Shown: one piece after another, positions 1 through 9,260 of the stretch
Layout: each line of letters starts with the position of its first letter
Position numbering within the stretch: position 1 is the first letter of the stretch
NCBI GenBank assembly: GCA_030530215.1
Contig: JAUMVJ010000001.1
Location: forward strand, 1 to 64,000
From: Coriobacteriia bacterium
GTDB taxonomy: Bacteria > Actinomycetota > Coriobacteriia > Coriobacteriales > Eggerthellaceae
DNA length: 64,000 nucleotides
Direction of reading: 5' to 3'
Made by a program: the position numbers and the translations under genes
Notes under the pieces: generated by a model
Told to the model about the DNA's origin: nothing
Seen by the model: only the letters and a program-made list of their open reading frames with translations
Databases searched by the model: none

Positions 1-66
1 CCGCTTCGGGCGAGCACCGACGAGCAGCGCCGCATCCGGCTGACGGTTGCGGCGCTGCGACGGTAA
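1..66 (+). CDS. 3' end of an unidentified gene (partial)
   Basis: An open frame enters from the left edge and stops at TAA (64-66). Only 21 codons are visible; the encoded tail is Arg-rich and ends LTVAALRR. The tail could be a C-terminal helix, but there is too little to name a family. It runs toward recR, which ends at 96, so the two genes would be convergent. The alternative is that this is a chance open frame at the window edge. Confidence 0.4.
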   Translation, partial: PLRASTDEQRRIRLTVAALRR

Positions 67-95
67 GTATTGAGGGAGGGGCGACAACGAGGAAA

Positions 96-692
96 CTAGA
101 GGGCGCGGCGCGACTCGATGGCACGGCCAAGGGTGACCTCGTCGGCGAACTCCAAGTCGCCGCCAACCGGCAGGCCGCTTGCAAGGCGCGTGACCTTGAC
201 GCCCGTGGGGCGAAGGAGGCGCGCCAGGTAGCTTGCCGTAGTTTCACCCTCGACGTTGGGGTTGGTAGCGATGATGACCTCTTGGATTGAAGGGTCGTTA
301 AGGCGTGCAAGAAGCTCGGTCACATGAAGAGAATCGGGGCCTATGCCCTCAAGAGGCGACAGTGCGCCGCCCAAAACATGATATTTACCGGTAAATGCCC
401 CGGTGCGCTCTATCGGAGGAATGTCGCGCGATTCAGAAACGACGCAGATAATATCCTGCGCTCGCTTTTCCGAAGCGCAAATCTCGCATAGATCATCCTG
501 AGCGTAATTGAAGCACTGCTTGCAGAAATGAACCTTTTGCTTCACCTCGACGATGGCATCGGCCAGGCGCAGAGCATCGGAGGATTTGGAATTCAAGATC
601 CAATAGGCAATGCGCTGCGCCGATTTGGGGCCGATGCCGGGAAGGCGCTCAAGTTCATCAAGAAGCTTTTGTATGGAAGGTGCTGAGTACAA
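96..692 (-). CDS. recR: Recombination mediator RecR
   Basis: RecR works with RecO (and RecF) to load RecA on gapped DNA during recombinational repair. The 198-aa length is normal for the family. Visible are the N-terminal helix-hairpin-helix ([13 protein letters not shown], about residues 17-30), a four-Cys zinc finger (CKQC then CEIC, about 57-72) and the Toprim core (VVSESRDI, then HVLGG before LSPLEGIGP). The start is TTG, with AGGG a few bases upstream. It lies 9 bp behind ybaB and downstream of dnaX, the classic dnaX-ybaB-recR order, so it is probably cotranscribed with them. Confidence 0.96.
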   Translation of the reverse strand: MYSAPSIQKLLDELERLPGIGPKSAQRIAYWILNSKSSDALRLADAIVEVKQKVHFCKQCFNYAQDDLCEICASEKRAQDIICVVSESRDIPPIERTGAFTGKYHVLGGALSPLEGIGPDSLHVTELLARLNDPSIQEVIIATNPNVEGETTASYLARLLRPTGVKVTRLASGLPVGGDLEFADEVTLGRAIESRRAL

Positions 693-701
693 AAGACCCT
701 A

Positions 702-1037
702 CTAGAACAGACCGGGAATCCCGCCAGGCATTCCGGGGATATTCATATTGCCGGTGACTGCGCTGATACGCTGTGCCGAAAGATCGGAAGCGCCACGAAG
801 GGCCTCGTTGACGGCAGCGGCAACCAGATCTTGAAGCATCTCGACGTCCTCGGGGTCAACTGCCTCGGGATCGATGGTAAGGGAAGTGATTTTCATATCA
901 CCTGTGGCAACGGCCTTTACCATGCCACCGCCTGCGGTTGCCTCGAAGGTGAGCTGCGCGGCTTCTTCCTGAGCCTTTGCCAGGTCGGCCTGCATCTTGC
1001 GGGCCTGCTTCATCATCGCCTGCATGTTCATTGCCAT
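702..1037 (-). CDS. ybaB: YbaB/EbfC family nucleoid-associated protein
   Basis: A small DNA-binding protein of 111 aa from the YbaB/EbfC family, which forms dimers on DNA and is nearly always encoded between dnaX and recR. The N-terminus (MNMQAMMKQARKMQADLAKAQ region) is the typical Met/Gln/Lys-rich helix, followed by the FEATAGGGMVKAVATGDMKI strand region and a Gly/Met/Pro-rich tail. I start it at the ATG at 1037 because AAGGAG sits 8 bp upstream and the family begins here. A longer open frame upstream overlaps dnaX in another frame and is spurious. GTATACAAT on the minus strand around 1075-1083 could be a -10 element. Confidence 0.95.
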   Translation of the reverse strand: MAMNMQAMMKQARKMQADLAKAQEEAAQLTFEATAGGGMVKAVATGDMKITSLTIDPEAVDPEDVEMLQDLVAAAVNEALRGASDLSAQRISAVTGNMNIPGMPGGIPGLF

Positions 1038-1137
1038 GAGGTTGCTCCTTTTCGTTTGAAAGTCAATTAACGAGATTGTATACGATGCCTGGACGCGTGG
1101 CGCGATTTGCTCGCGGCGCAAAGGCGCTTGCTTGGCA

Positions 1138-3840
1138 TCATTCGGCGTCGTAAAAGCGCACTCCCCCACCGAAGGCGTCGTTGAACATCTGCTCGATGCG
1201 CGCATCCTCCTCTGGGTTGGGACCAGCGTTTTGGCCTGGGGCTGCTGCAGGCGAGAAAACCTGGGCGGCACCCGGAGCGCCTTGGGAATTGGCGGCGGGC
1301 CTTGCTGCCGAGGGCACAGGCGAAGATACCGCAGGCGCTGCTGCCGACGATGCGGGAGCGGGCGCTGAGGGCTCGTCAAAAGGAGGTTCGTCGTAGGACG
1401 AAGCGAAGGAATCATAGATGTCCAAGGGGACACGATCGTCGTCTGCTGCAGCGGGAGCCTGAGGCTCAGAAGCGGGCTTGTCGCCAAATCCAGAGGTATT
1501 TGGCATCGCGGGCTTGGCAGACTGAGCAGACCCAAAGCCAGCAGGAGCTGCTGCCTGGCTTGCGGCACCTGCTCTCGTAAACGAAGCAGGAGGAGCAGAC
1601 GGATTCTGGGCCTGGGTCCCACGAGCAAAGCCGGCGGCAGGATTCGCAGGATTTGCGGCGACTGCAGCGGGGTTCGCTGCAGGCACAGGGGCGGCAGAGG
1701 CCGTGGCAGGAGCAGCCGCTGCCGAGGTACCCAGAAGTTTAAGCTCAAAGGGGATATCGGCCCCGGCAACCTGACGAATGGATTCCGCAAGCAGCTGGGT
1801 TACCTCGGGTTTGGCTGCGGCATCATAAGCGAATTTATTGTCGGCCGCGAAACCGACCTCGATGGCTCCGACAGGAGAAGCGGAAACCTTTGCGTTCATG
1901 AAAAGAACGCCACGCGCAGGGTTGGCCTTGCGGATCGCCGTCGTGACCGCACGCCACAAACGCTGAAGGTTTGCGGGGTTAGAGATATCAGGCTGACCCG
2001 CGCTTGGCTGCGCGGTCGCCGCGTTAGCGGCTTGGGCCCGCGCTTGAGGCTCGGCAGCGCTTGCCTGAGCTGCAGGACTTGCGGTGCTTTGCGCCGCTTG
2101 CGCTTGGGCTTGCATGGCTTGCGCCTGGGGAGGAACCGCGTTTACGGGAGCTTGGGCGACAGACCGAGCCTGCCCCATCTGCGGCCGAGCGGGCGCTGAT
2201 GCCTGGACGGGCGCCGAACCGGCCGCATGAGCGGAAGAAGCTTGAGGCGCACGATAGCCGTTCTTCGCATCGCGAGCAGCCTGCACCGCCGCTAAGGCGG
2301 CCTGCGCGCCCGTTAACTTGGCCGCCGCTTGGGCTGGGCGTGCCTGCGCATTGCGCTGCGGGAAGCCCGGGGCTCCCTGTTGCCCCGACGGTCGAGCCGC
2401 TTGAGCTGCCGCATTCATTACGGAGCCAGGCGCTGAAGCTGGAATATTAGCCGCGCCAACGGAAGGTATCGCGGATCGTGCTTGACCAGCCTGCGCTTGG
2501 GCAGCCTGCCCTTGGTCGAAAGAGGGCGCATGCCCGCCTTGCGCCTGGGGCATGCCAGCCTGGGGAACACCAGCAGACGCGCCACCGGGCACACCGGCAG
2601 GGACCTGTGCTGCAGCCATGCCGGCAGACGGCTGCGAAGCCGTAGCAGGCTGCGCCGCAGCCCCGCCCTGAACCGACGCAGCCTGAACCTGGCCGCTCGC
2701 CAAAGCGCGCTCAAGCGCCTCGACACGCTGGGCCAAAGCGGAAAGGGTAAGGTCGGACTCGGGCCGAACCATGCGTGTGAGTGCGATCTCGAAGCTCAAG
2801 CGCGGATTAGTCGAAGAGCGAAGCTCCTGCGACAAATCGCCCAGAACAAGAAGAAGATTGCTCAAACGGTCGGGACCAAAGGAAGAAACCTGTTTGGCCA
2901 TAACCGCGCGAGCGCTCTGGCTCACACCCAGATCGATATCGGTGCCAGCAAGACTCATCACATAAAGATTACGAACGTACTCGGCAAGATCGCGCACGAA
3001 CTGGGCGAGGTCGGTGCCTGTTTCCACAAGATCAGATGTCCAGTTAAAGCAGGCCGCTGCGTCGCGACGCGCGATGTCGTCCACAATCTCGGCAATCTGA
3101 GAGGAATCCATAGAGCCCAACATGCGCTCGGCCGCCTCGACGGTGACCGCGTTGTCGCCGAAGGAAATCAGCTGCTCGAGCGAGGTGAGCGCATTGCGCA
3201 TTCCTCCCTCGGCGCGATAAGCGATGAGCTCCAAGGCCTCAGGCTCGAAGTCGATTCCTTCTTCGCCGCACACCGTGCCCAAGCGCGCGATGATCGCCTC
3301 GTTTGAAATGCGGTGAAAATCGAACCGCTGGCAACGGGAATGGATGGTCTCGGGGACCTTTTGCGGGTCGGTGGTGCACAGGATGAACACCACATGGCTC
3401 GGAGGCTCCTCAAGCGTTTTGAGCAGCGCGTTAAACGCCGCCGTCGAGAGCATGTGAACCTCGTCGATGATGTAGATCTTGTAGCGGCCGCGCGTGGGGG
3501 CAAACTGCACGCGTCCGATGATTTCCTCGCGGACGTTGTCAACGCCAGTGCGACTTGCCGCGTCGAGCTCGTAGACGTCGGGGTGCACGCCGTTGGCGAT
3601 ATCAAGGCAATCCTGGCAGGCGCCATCGGGCTCGGCCGTAGGACCCTTCTCGCACAGCAGGGCCTTTGCAAGAAGGCGCGCCGTGGTAGTTTTGCCCGTG
3701 CCGCGCGGGCCGGTGAACAGGTAAGCATGACTGGTTTTGTCATGCTCGATGGCATTGCGAATGGTGCGCTCAATGTGTTCCTGACCCACGACGTCGCTGA
3801 ACACCTGGGGGCGATATTTACGATAGAGTGCCTCGGCCAT
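1138..3840 (-). CDS. dnaX: DNA polymerase III subunit gamma/tau
   Basis: Clamp-loader ATPase of the replicative polymerase. At 900 aa it is long for the family. The AAA+ core is at the N-terminus: Walker A GPRGTGKT at residues 44-51, zinc-module Cys residues at 63, 75 and 78, Walker B IIDEVH near 125, and sensor-1 CTTD near 155. Domain III extends to about 370. Residues about 385-660 and 740-860 are very rich in Ala, Gln, Pro and Ser, so the tau region is mostly disordered linker around a short folded segment (about 650-730, ANLQRLWRAV...KLLG). The terminal motif is an acidic/aromatic tail. Downstream are ybaB and recR; upstream is a DedA gene and then the SRP RNA. Confidence 0.97.
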   Translation of the reverse strand: MAEALYRKYRPQVFSDVVGQEHIERTIRNAIEHDKTSHAYLFTGPRGTGKTTTARLLAKALLCEKGPTAEPDGACQDCLDIANGVHPDVYELDAASRTGVDNVREEIIGRVQFAPTRGRYKIYIIDEVHMLSTAAFNALLKTLEEPPSHVVFILCTTDPQKVPETIHSRCQRFDFHRISNEAIIARLGTVCGEEGIDFEPEALELIAYRAEGGMRNALTSLEQLISFGDNAVTVEAAERMLGSMDSSQIAEIVDDIARRDAAACFNWTSDLVETGTDLAQFVRDLAEYVRNLYVMSLAGTDIDLGVSQSARAVMAKQVSSFGPDRLSNLLLVLGDLSQELRSSTNPRLSFEIALTRMVRPESDLTLSALAQRVEALERALASGQVQAASVQGGAAAQPATASQPSAGMAAAQVPAGVPGGASAGVPQAGMPQAQGGHAPSFDQGQAAQAQAGQARSAIPSVGAANIPASAPGSVMNAAAQAARPSGQQGAPGFPQRNAQARPAQAAAKLTGAQAALAAVQAARDAKNGYRAPQASSAHAAGSAPVQASAPARPQMGQARSVAQAPVNAVPPQAQAMQAQAQAAQSTASPAAQASAAEPQARAQAANAATAQPSAGQPDISNPANLQRLWRAVTTAIRKANPARGVLFMNAKVSASPVGAIEVGFAADNKFAYDAAAKPEVTQLLAESIRQVAGADIPFELKLLGTSAAAAPATASAAPVPAANPAAVAANPANPAAGFARGTQAQNPSAPPASFTRAGAASQAAAPAGFGSAQSAKPAMPNTSGFGDKPASEPQAPAAADDDRVPLDIYDSFASSYDEPPFDEPSAPAPASSAAAPAVSSPVPSAARPAANSQGAPGAAQVFSPAAAPGQNAGPNPEEDARIEQMFNDAFGGGVRFYDAE

Positions 3841-3863
3841 ATGCCATTCGCCTTCCGTTTAAC

Positions 3864-4568
3864 TTAATCTTCGTTGACTGCCGCGTGCTTGGCGCGCTCC
3901 TCAAGCGTTTTCTTGGACTTGCCGCGCGAGGCCAGAGCACCTTTCACCGCACCGATAACGGCGGGCGCAACGGACACGGCGACGATCCCCAAAACGATGA
4001 CCTCGAAATGCTGCTGCACAAAGGGGACACCGCCGAAGAAGTAGCCGACCAGCACGAAAAGGCTGACCCACGCAACGCCGCCAATCACATTGTACAAGGT
4101 GAATTTACCGAAGTTCATATGGCCCGTGCCCGCGACGAAGGGGGCGAAGGTTCTGAAGAAGGGCATGAAGCGCGTGATGATGATAGTCAGGCCGCCGTAG
4201 CGCTCGAAGAAACCGTCAAGCTTGGCCATGCGCTCAGGCGTGAGCGATTTAACCCTGCCCGAATCGATGATGCGCGATCCGAAGAAGCGCGCGATCCAGT
4301 AGTTGGAAGTGTTGCCCAGAATGGCTGCGCAATAAAAGACGAGCAAAGTTGCCGGAAGAGAAAGCCCGCCACCATCGGCCGAGAACACGCCCGAGGCAAA
4401 CAGAAGGGAATCACCCGGCAGGAAAGGAAACACGACGACGCCTGTTTCCACCCAGACGATGGCAAACAGGGGCGTGTAGACCATTACCGGGCCGAGCGTC
4501 GCAATCCAGCCCGCGATGAAGCTGCGAGGATCGGAGAGCAGGGCCAAAAAGAAAGAGATGATTTCCAT
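3864..4568 (-). CDS. DedA family membrane protein
   Basis: A 234-aa polytopic inner-membrane protein of the DedA/SNARE-associated superfamily. Family members are linked to undecaprenyl-phosphate or phospholipid flipping and membrane homeostasis. Typical features are the re-entrant segment with FPGDSLLFASG, the NTSNYWIARFFG motif, and RFMPFFRTFAPFVAG followed by F..YN..GG..W. I start it at the ATG at 4568. The frame stays open further upstream, but that extension would translate the SRP RNA gene (MGLGGAKYRTW... is SRP RNA read as protein). The SD is weak. The C-terminus is a short Lys-rich cytosolic tail. Confidence 0.92.
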   Translation of the reverse strand: MEIISFFLALLSDPRSFIAGWIATLGPVMVYTPLFAIVWVETGVVVFPFLPGDSLLFASGVFSADGGGLSLPATLLVFYCAAILGNTSNYWIARFFGSRIIDSGRVKSLTPERMAKLDGFFERYGGLTIIITRFMPFFRTFAPFVAGTGHMNFGKFTLYNVIGGVAWVSLFVLVGYFFGGVPFVQQHFEVIVLGIVAVSVAPAVIGAVKGALASRGKSKKTLEERAKHAAVNED

Positions 4569-4606
4569 GCTTAAATCCAAAGCTCGATTGTTGCTGATAG
4601 CAAAAA

Positions 4607-4713
4607 AGTATCCCGAATAGGCAAGGGCGCTCGTCAGCGGTCCCTTATGGCTGCTTCCTCCCGGACCTGACCAGGTTCGGTACTTGGCGCCGCCCAAGCC
4701 CATTCGAGATACT
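4607..4713 (-). ncRNA. ffs: Small bacterial SRP RNA (4.5S / ffs) with its terminator
   Basis: The minus strand carries the conserved domain-IV hairpin of signal recognition particle RNA: CCTGGTCAGGTCCGGGAGGA followed by AGCAGCC. The helix is closed by GGCGCC/GGCGCT-type pairing. The outermost arms AGTATCTCGAAT (4702-4713) and ATTCGGGATACT (4607-4618) pair over 12 bp with one G-U pair and run straight into six T residues (4602-4607), so the terminal helix also acts as an intrinsic terminator. A -10-like TATACT lies at 4729-4734. Ends are estimated from the pairing. Confidence 0.95.
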
Positions 4714-4842
4714 CTCGTGTGTTGTTGCAGTATAACGTAAACGAAGCGCCACGCCTAAGAAAGAGCGCAGCGCATCACGATTTTCACATGAGGCCAGGCA
4801 GACACCGCAAGGCCCAAGCCAACCTGCGTCCGTCAAGCGACC

Positions 4843-6150
4843 TTAAAGCCGAAGCGCCGCGTGCGCGGCCATGATTTCGCCGACGCTGTAGAGGCTCCCG
4901 AAAGCCACCACCAGGCCGTCCTCCCCCGCCAGCGTGAAGGCGCGCGCAAGAGCGGATTCAATGTCGTCTGCCGCGGCAACGGGGAGTTCTTCCACCTCAA
5001 GCTCGGCGGCAACATCCTTAACCTCGGCAGCGAGCTCTTCGGCCGAAAGGGCACGCGGGCTTGGAGGCGTTATCGTAAGCACCGAACATGCCTGGGGAAG
5101 CACCTTTTCCAACATGGCACGATGCTGCTTGTCGGCCAGAACGCCGACCACGAGCACCGCCTTCTTTTCTGGGAAAACGCTGGCCAGAGAGCAGGCAAGT
5201 GCCTCGGCACCTTGAACGTTGTGCCCACCATCTACAACGAAATCAGGCTTGCTCGAAAGAAGTTGGAAACGTCCTGCCCATTGCGCGTGGGCGATACCAC
5301 ACCAGATATCACCCTCATCGATATCCCAACCCAAGCCACGAAGAATGCGAGCAGCCTCGATAGCCATCACAGCATTGCTTGGCTGGTAGCTGCCCAAGAG
5401 CTCGGTCTCGAACGCTGCATCCTTGTAATAAAAAGGCCTGACTAAGCCCGTCGAGCCAGCATAAACCGGAGGAACGAGAAGTTCGGATAGATCAGGCATG
5501 TACAAGCGAGAGCCAGCCTCTTTAGCGGCACGCTTAACCCGATCTAGGGCATCAGGTTCCTGCGGCCAGGAAAGGACAGGAACGCCAGGCTTGATGATGC
5601 CCGCCTTCTCGACGGCAATCTGGGAAATGGTGGAGCCCAGAACAGCCACGTGGTCAAGGCCAATGCTCGTGATAATCGAAAGTTCAGGGCGCTCGATCAC
5701 GTTAGTAGAATCTAGGCGACCGCCTAGCCCCACCTCGGCAACAACGATATTGACCTTGCATTGCTTGAAATAAAGGAAGGCAACAGCGGTCATGAGCTCA
5801 AACTCGGTGGGATGCTCGGCCATCTCCTCGGCAACCGTACGCACCCTTTTTGTAACGCGCACAAGATCGTCGTAAGGAATATTCTTGCCATCCACACGGA
5901 TGCGCTCTTCAAACTTGATCAAATATGGGCTGGTGAACAAGCCAACCTTGATGCCGGCCTCCTGCAAAATCTGCGCAAGGTAAGAACAGGTTGAGCCCTT
6001 GCCATTGGTGCCCGCAACATGTACGAAGCACAAAGATTTATGAGGGTCACCCAGGCCATGCAGAAGCTCTTCGATGCGACCAAGCCCTAGGCTCATGCTA
6101 TGCCAGCGGGGTTCGTTGATGTAGGCGATGGGATCGAAATCGTTGTCCAC
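4843..6150 (-). CDS. folC: Bifunctional folylpolyglutamate synthase/dihydrofolate synthase
   Basis: A Mur-ligase-fold enzyme that adds glutamate to dihydropteroate and/or folates, using ATP in the cytosol. The P-loop is AGTNGKGS near residues 46-53. Other family marks are TSPYLIKFEERIRVDG (ATP/folate site), VVAEVGLGGRLDSTNV, TSIGLDHVAVLG, and VDGGHNVQGAEAL in the C-terminal domain. I choose the GTG at 6150 (435 aa) because AAGGTG lies 7 bp upstream and homologues start near here. An in-frame TTG at 6204 would add 18 unlikely residues. It follows the LCP gene by about 63 bp. The folP-folK fusion near 59-60 kb would supply its substrate. Confidence 0.94.
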   Translation of the reverse strand: MDNDFDPIAYINEPRWHSMSLGLGRIEELLHGLGDPHKSLCFVHVAGTNGKGSTCSYLAQILQEAGIKVGLFTSPYLIKFEERIRVDGKNIPYDDLVRVTKRVRTVAEEMAEHPTEFELMTAVAFLYFKQCKVNIVVAEVGLGGRLDSTNVIERPELSIITSIGLDHVAVLGSTISQIAVEKAGIIKPGVPVLSWPQEPDALDRVKRAAKEAGSRLYMPDLSELLVPPVYAGSTGLVRPFYYKDAAFETELLGSYQPSNAVMAIEAARILRGLGWDIDEGDIWCGIAHAQWAGRFQLLSSKPDFVVDGGHNVQGAEALACSLASVFPEKKAVLVVGVLADKQHRAMLEKVLPQACSVLTITPPSPRALSAEELAAEVKDVAAELEVEELPVAAADDIESALARAFTLAGEDGLVVAFGSLYSVGEIMAAHAALRL

Positions 6151-6213
6151 GATGATGCACCTTACGTAAATGTCAAAACAACTAAGGCCAATGCAACAGC
6201 GCAAAGCGCAGTC

Positions 6214-7728
6214 TTACGAGACCCAATCCTTTCCGACCATAATCTGAATGTCGGTGGAAAGATTGTAGTTGACGCCGGCTGCAACCGCACGGCCCACGCC
6301 CAGCGTTTCGGCCAAGGCTTGAGCTTCCTTCTCGTTCTTGGAACTGCGGTAGACGATCAGGGTTTCCTCGTAAACGAAGGCCTCGGCGTTGCCCGTTTCC
6401 TTAACCTTGTAGCCGTTTTCCTCGAGCTTTTCCTGAACCTTCTGCGCATTGCCCGAAACACCGGAACCGTTCAAGACAATGATGGAGAGGCTCTTTTTCT
6501 CGGACTTGCTTACCTTGTAGTCGACGGAAGGCTCCTCGCCCGCGATAAACGAGCTTTTAACCTTTTCCCAGCCGGTGCTTGCCACGCGGAAGAAGGTGCG
6601 CTTGTCCGATTCGTAAGTGGAACCTGGGACCGTGCCGTAGAGCAAGGTCGCACCGGAATAGAACTCAGACATGCTGGAAAGATCGTCGTAGCTGAAATCG
6701 GTCTGGATTCCGTTGGACAAAGCGTCGGCGGCTTTCATGAAGTCCATGCCGCCCAGCGAGGAAATCTTTTGAATGATTGCCTGCATAACCTGGTACTGCA
6801 CGGTGGCACGAACGGTGCGACCATCCTCGTAGTTGTACGCACGCACGTAAGTGAGCGCCTGCTTGCCGTTGAGCGTCTGCTGGCCGGGCTCGAGCACCGA
6901 AGTGCCCGCCCTCGGGTCATCGACGAGCTTTTCGACGTTGACGTCGATGCCGCCGATGGAGTCGACCAGGGACACCAAGCCCTCATCGGTGAGGCTCACG
7001 TAATGGGCAATGTCGACGCCGAGCAGAGTTGAAACTTCGGTTACCAGACTGCCCATATCGGAAGTGCTGGGCAAATCGCGCAGCTGTTCACTGCCCGAAG
7101 CGATGTTGCTTGGGATATTCAGAAGGGTGAGCTTGTTGTTGGCTTTGTCGACGCGCAGCACGGCGATGTAGCTTGCCTCGGTACCGTTGTTGGAGGTACC
7201 GGTGAGCATAACGTAGTAGGGATCGTCAGCATTCTCAGGTTCTACTAGCGCAGACTTAACCGAGGAATCCTTAAGCGACAGATTGCCGGAGATGACGCTC
7301 TGGAAAACGAAGCCGCCAAGCGCGAAGGCAAGAACGACCGCAAGTATTACCACAGCGCCAATTATCAGGAAGAAATTACGGCGGCGGCGGCGAATAAGCG
7401 CTGCAGGGTCGCTCGGACGGCGGCGTGTGGAAGACATATCCATTGCCGAGGCTGCAGCAGGACGCATCTGATTAAGCTCGGCAGTGCGCCCCTCAAGCGA
7501 GACCGCATGACGGCGCGACTCGTAACCGCCCCTGGCGGCAGCGCTGCGATGGTCGGCAACGGGACGATGCGAAAAGGAGCTCTTCTTGCGCTGCGGCGTA
7601 CGTGCGCTCGCACCGCGTTTACCCCAAGAATGGGCGCCGCGCGACGAAGCACTGGCGTGAGTGCCAAGCATCGAGGATTTCCAGCTATTTGCGGTTCGTT
7701 TGCGACGAGTAGGGCGATTGCTGCTCAC
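6214..7728 (-). CDS. LCP (LytR-CpsA-Psr) family cell-wall polymer ligase with LytR_C domain
   Basis: LCP proteins transfer undecaprenyl-linked polymers onto peptidoglycan or protein at the outer face of the membrane. This 504-aa protein has an unusually long, very basic cytosolic N-terminus (about 118 residues, Arg/Ser/Ala-rich) and one membrane segment (about 119-141). An LCP catalytic domain follows (about 170-350; LLNIPSN, then TLNGKQALTYVRAYNYEDGRTVRATVQYQVM with the conserved Arg residues), and then a C-terminal LytR_C domain (about 405-500; IIVLNGSGVSGNAQKV). The GTG start has GGGAG 7 bp upstream. It sits 17 bp behind murA, consistent with a cell-wall unit. Its acceptor polymer cannot be told from sequence. 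Confidence 0.9.
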   Translation of the reverse strand: MSSNRPTRRKRTANSWKSSMLGTHASASSRGAHSWGKRGASARTPQRKKSSFSHRPVADHRSAAARGGYESRRHAVSLEGRTAELNQMRPAAASAMDMSSTRRRPSDPAALIRRRRRNFFLIIGAVVILAVVLAFALGGFVFQSVISGNLSLKDSSVKSALVEPENADDPYYVMLTGTSNNGTEASYIAVLRVDKANNKLTLLNIPSNIASGSEQLRDLPSTSDMGSLVTEVSTLLGVDIAHYVSLTDEGLVSLVDSIGGIDVNVEKLVDDPRAGTSVLEPGQQTLNGKQALTYVRAYNYEDGRTVRATVQYQVMQAIIQKISSLGGMDFMKAADALSNGIQTDFSYDDLSSMSEFYSGATLLYGTVPGSTYESDKRTFFRVASTGWEKVKSSFIAGEEPSVDYKVSKSEKKSLSIIVLNGSGVSGNAQKVQEKLEENGYKVKETGNAEAFVYEETLIVYRSSKNEKEAQALAETLGVGRAVAAGVNYNLSTDIQIMVGKDWVS

Positions 7729-7745
7729 AATTTACTCCCGAAGGC

Positions 7746-9014
7746 TTAAACGCGCACGCGCTCGATGTTGGCGCCAAGACTTTTAAGCTTGCCCACGTAA
7801 TCGTCGTAACCGCGGTCGATGTGATGCAGGTCATGGATGCGCGTTTCGCCCTCGGCGGCAAGACCGGCGATAACCAAGGCGGCACCACCGCGCAGATCGG
7901 GGCATGAAACGGGCGCGCCTTGAAGCTTCTTCACGCCGTGAACGATGGCGTGATGATCCTCGACCGTAATGTCGGAGCCCATGCGATTAAGCTCGTAGGC
8001 GAACATGAAGCGATTCTCGAAAATGTTCTCGGTAATAACGGAAGTGCCGTCGGCCACCGCGCACAAAAGGCAGAACTGCGCCTGCAGGTCGGTGGGGAAG
8101 CCCGGATGTGGCAGGGTTTGAATATCAACGGGACGCAAAGGTTCGGTGCGAGCCACCGTGATGGAATCGTCGGCGCAGGTGACCGTGCAACCCATATCGG
8201 TGAGCTTCATGATGGCCATGCGCAGAAATGCCGGATCGATTCCCTCGACCGTCAAGGGGCCGCCCATCAAGGCACCGGCAGCCAAGAAGGTGCCAGCCTC
8301 GATGCGATCGGCGACGGTGGTGTGCTCGCAGGGATGCAAGCTTTCCAGCGGGACGCCCGTGATAGTGATGGTAGGAGAACCTGCGCCCTCGACCTTGCAG
8401 CCCATGGCGTTGAGCATGTTGGCCAAGTCGACGATCTCGGGCTCGCGGGCGGCATTGTCAATGACGCTCGTACCCTCAACGACGACAGAGGCCATCAGCA
8501 TGTTCTCGGTTGCGCCGACACTGGGGAAATCCAGATAAACGTCGGCTGCATGCATGCCGTTGGGAGTGGAAGCATACAGATAACCATGGTCGTTGACGAA
8601 CTCGACGCCCAAAGACTGAAGCACCTTCAAATGAAGATCGATCTTCCGGGCGCCGATGTTGCAACCGCCCGGCATGGCAACACGCGCATGGCCGAAACGG
8701 CCGATCAAAGGCCCCAAGACCGAGATGCTCGCGCGCATCTTGGACACAAGCTCGTAGGGCGTCTCGTAGCCGGTGGCCTCGGCGGTATCGATGATCAGGG
8801 TTTCGTCTTTGCGCTCTACTGTACCGCCCAAAGAGCGGATAACCTCGGCCATTATCTCGATATCGGAAATGCGGGGCACGTTGTGTAGAACACTTTCGCC
8901 CTGACCCAGAATGGCGGCGGCAACAAGCTTGAGCGCGGAATTTTTAGCACCACCAACACGCACCGAGCCCGTAAGGTTCTTGGTCTCGCGCGTAATGATG
9001 ATTTCCTCGGACAT
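7746..9014 (-). CDS. murA: UDP-N-acetylglucosamine 1-carboxyvinyltransferase
   Basis: Transfers enolpyruvate from PEP to UDP-GlcNAc, the first committed step of peptidoglycan synthesis. The start ATG at 9014 gives 422 aa, normal length; it has an AGAGG-type SD, and the in-frame extension upstream adds 15 non-conserved residues. The N-terminal [13 protein letters not shown] motif carries the UDP-GlcNAc-binding Lys-Asn pair. The catalytic loop [14 protein letters not shown] has the reactive Cys at about residue 118, so the enzyme should be of the fosfomycin-sensitive type. A TATAAT (minus strand, 9051-9056) lies just upstream and may be its -10 element. Confidence 0.97.
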   Translation of the reverse strand: MSEEIIITRETKNLTGSVRVGGAKNSALKLVAAAILGQGESVLHNVPRISDIEIMAEVIRSLGGTVERKDETLIIDTAEATGYETPYELVSKMRASISVLGPLIGRFGHARVAMPGGCNIGARKIDLHLKVLQSLGVEFVNDHGYLYASTPNGMHAADVYLDFPSVGATENMLMASVVVEGTSVIDNAAREPEIVDLANMLNAMGCKVEGAGSPTITITGVPLESLHPCEHTTVADRIEAGTFLAAGALMGGPLTVEGIDPAFLRMAIMKLTDMGCTVTCADDSITVARTEPLRPVDIQTLPHPGFPTDLQAQFCLLCAVADGTSVITENIFENRFMFAYELNRMGSDITVEDHHAIVHGVKKLQGAPVSCPDLRGGAALVIAGLAAEGETRIHDLHHIDRGYDDYVGKLKSLGANIERVRV

Positions 9015-9191
9015 ACCCAGCCGCCTCTCTGCTTTATCTTTAGCTTTCCTATTATACAAAGACGGCCCCGGCGCATTCCGTCCACGTGCGACATCACAAA
9101 AAATTCAGTCGCAATTTGATCGCAAATTAGCAATCCTTCAATTGCAATTCACTTGCGGCTCAATCACAAATCAACCCTGCGCCAACAAGAA

Positions 9192-9213
9192 AAGGGACCC
9201 CGAAGGGTCCCTT
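9192..9213 (-). terminator. Intrinsic terminator downstream of tsf
   Basis: A perfect 9-bp stem (AAGGGACCC / GGGTCCCTT) closes a CGAA tetraloop. On the minus strand it is followed by a T-rich stretch (TTTTCTTGTT). It lies 48 bp past the tsf stop and before the murA promoter region, so it separates the rpsB-tsf operon from murA. Confidence 0.85.
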
Positions 9214-9260
9214 GAAACGCCCGTCCGAAAGCAGACGCAAAGTGCATTCGTGAAAACGAA

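Noticed and set aside
702..1790. A 362-codon minus-strand frame starting inside dnaX
   Set aside because: Only its last 111 codons are real (ybaB). The first part is dnaX read in another frame.
4569..4703. A 45-residue N-terminal extension of the DedA protein
   Set aside because: It would translate the SRP RNA gene. The conserved protein starts at 4568.
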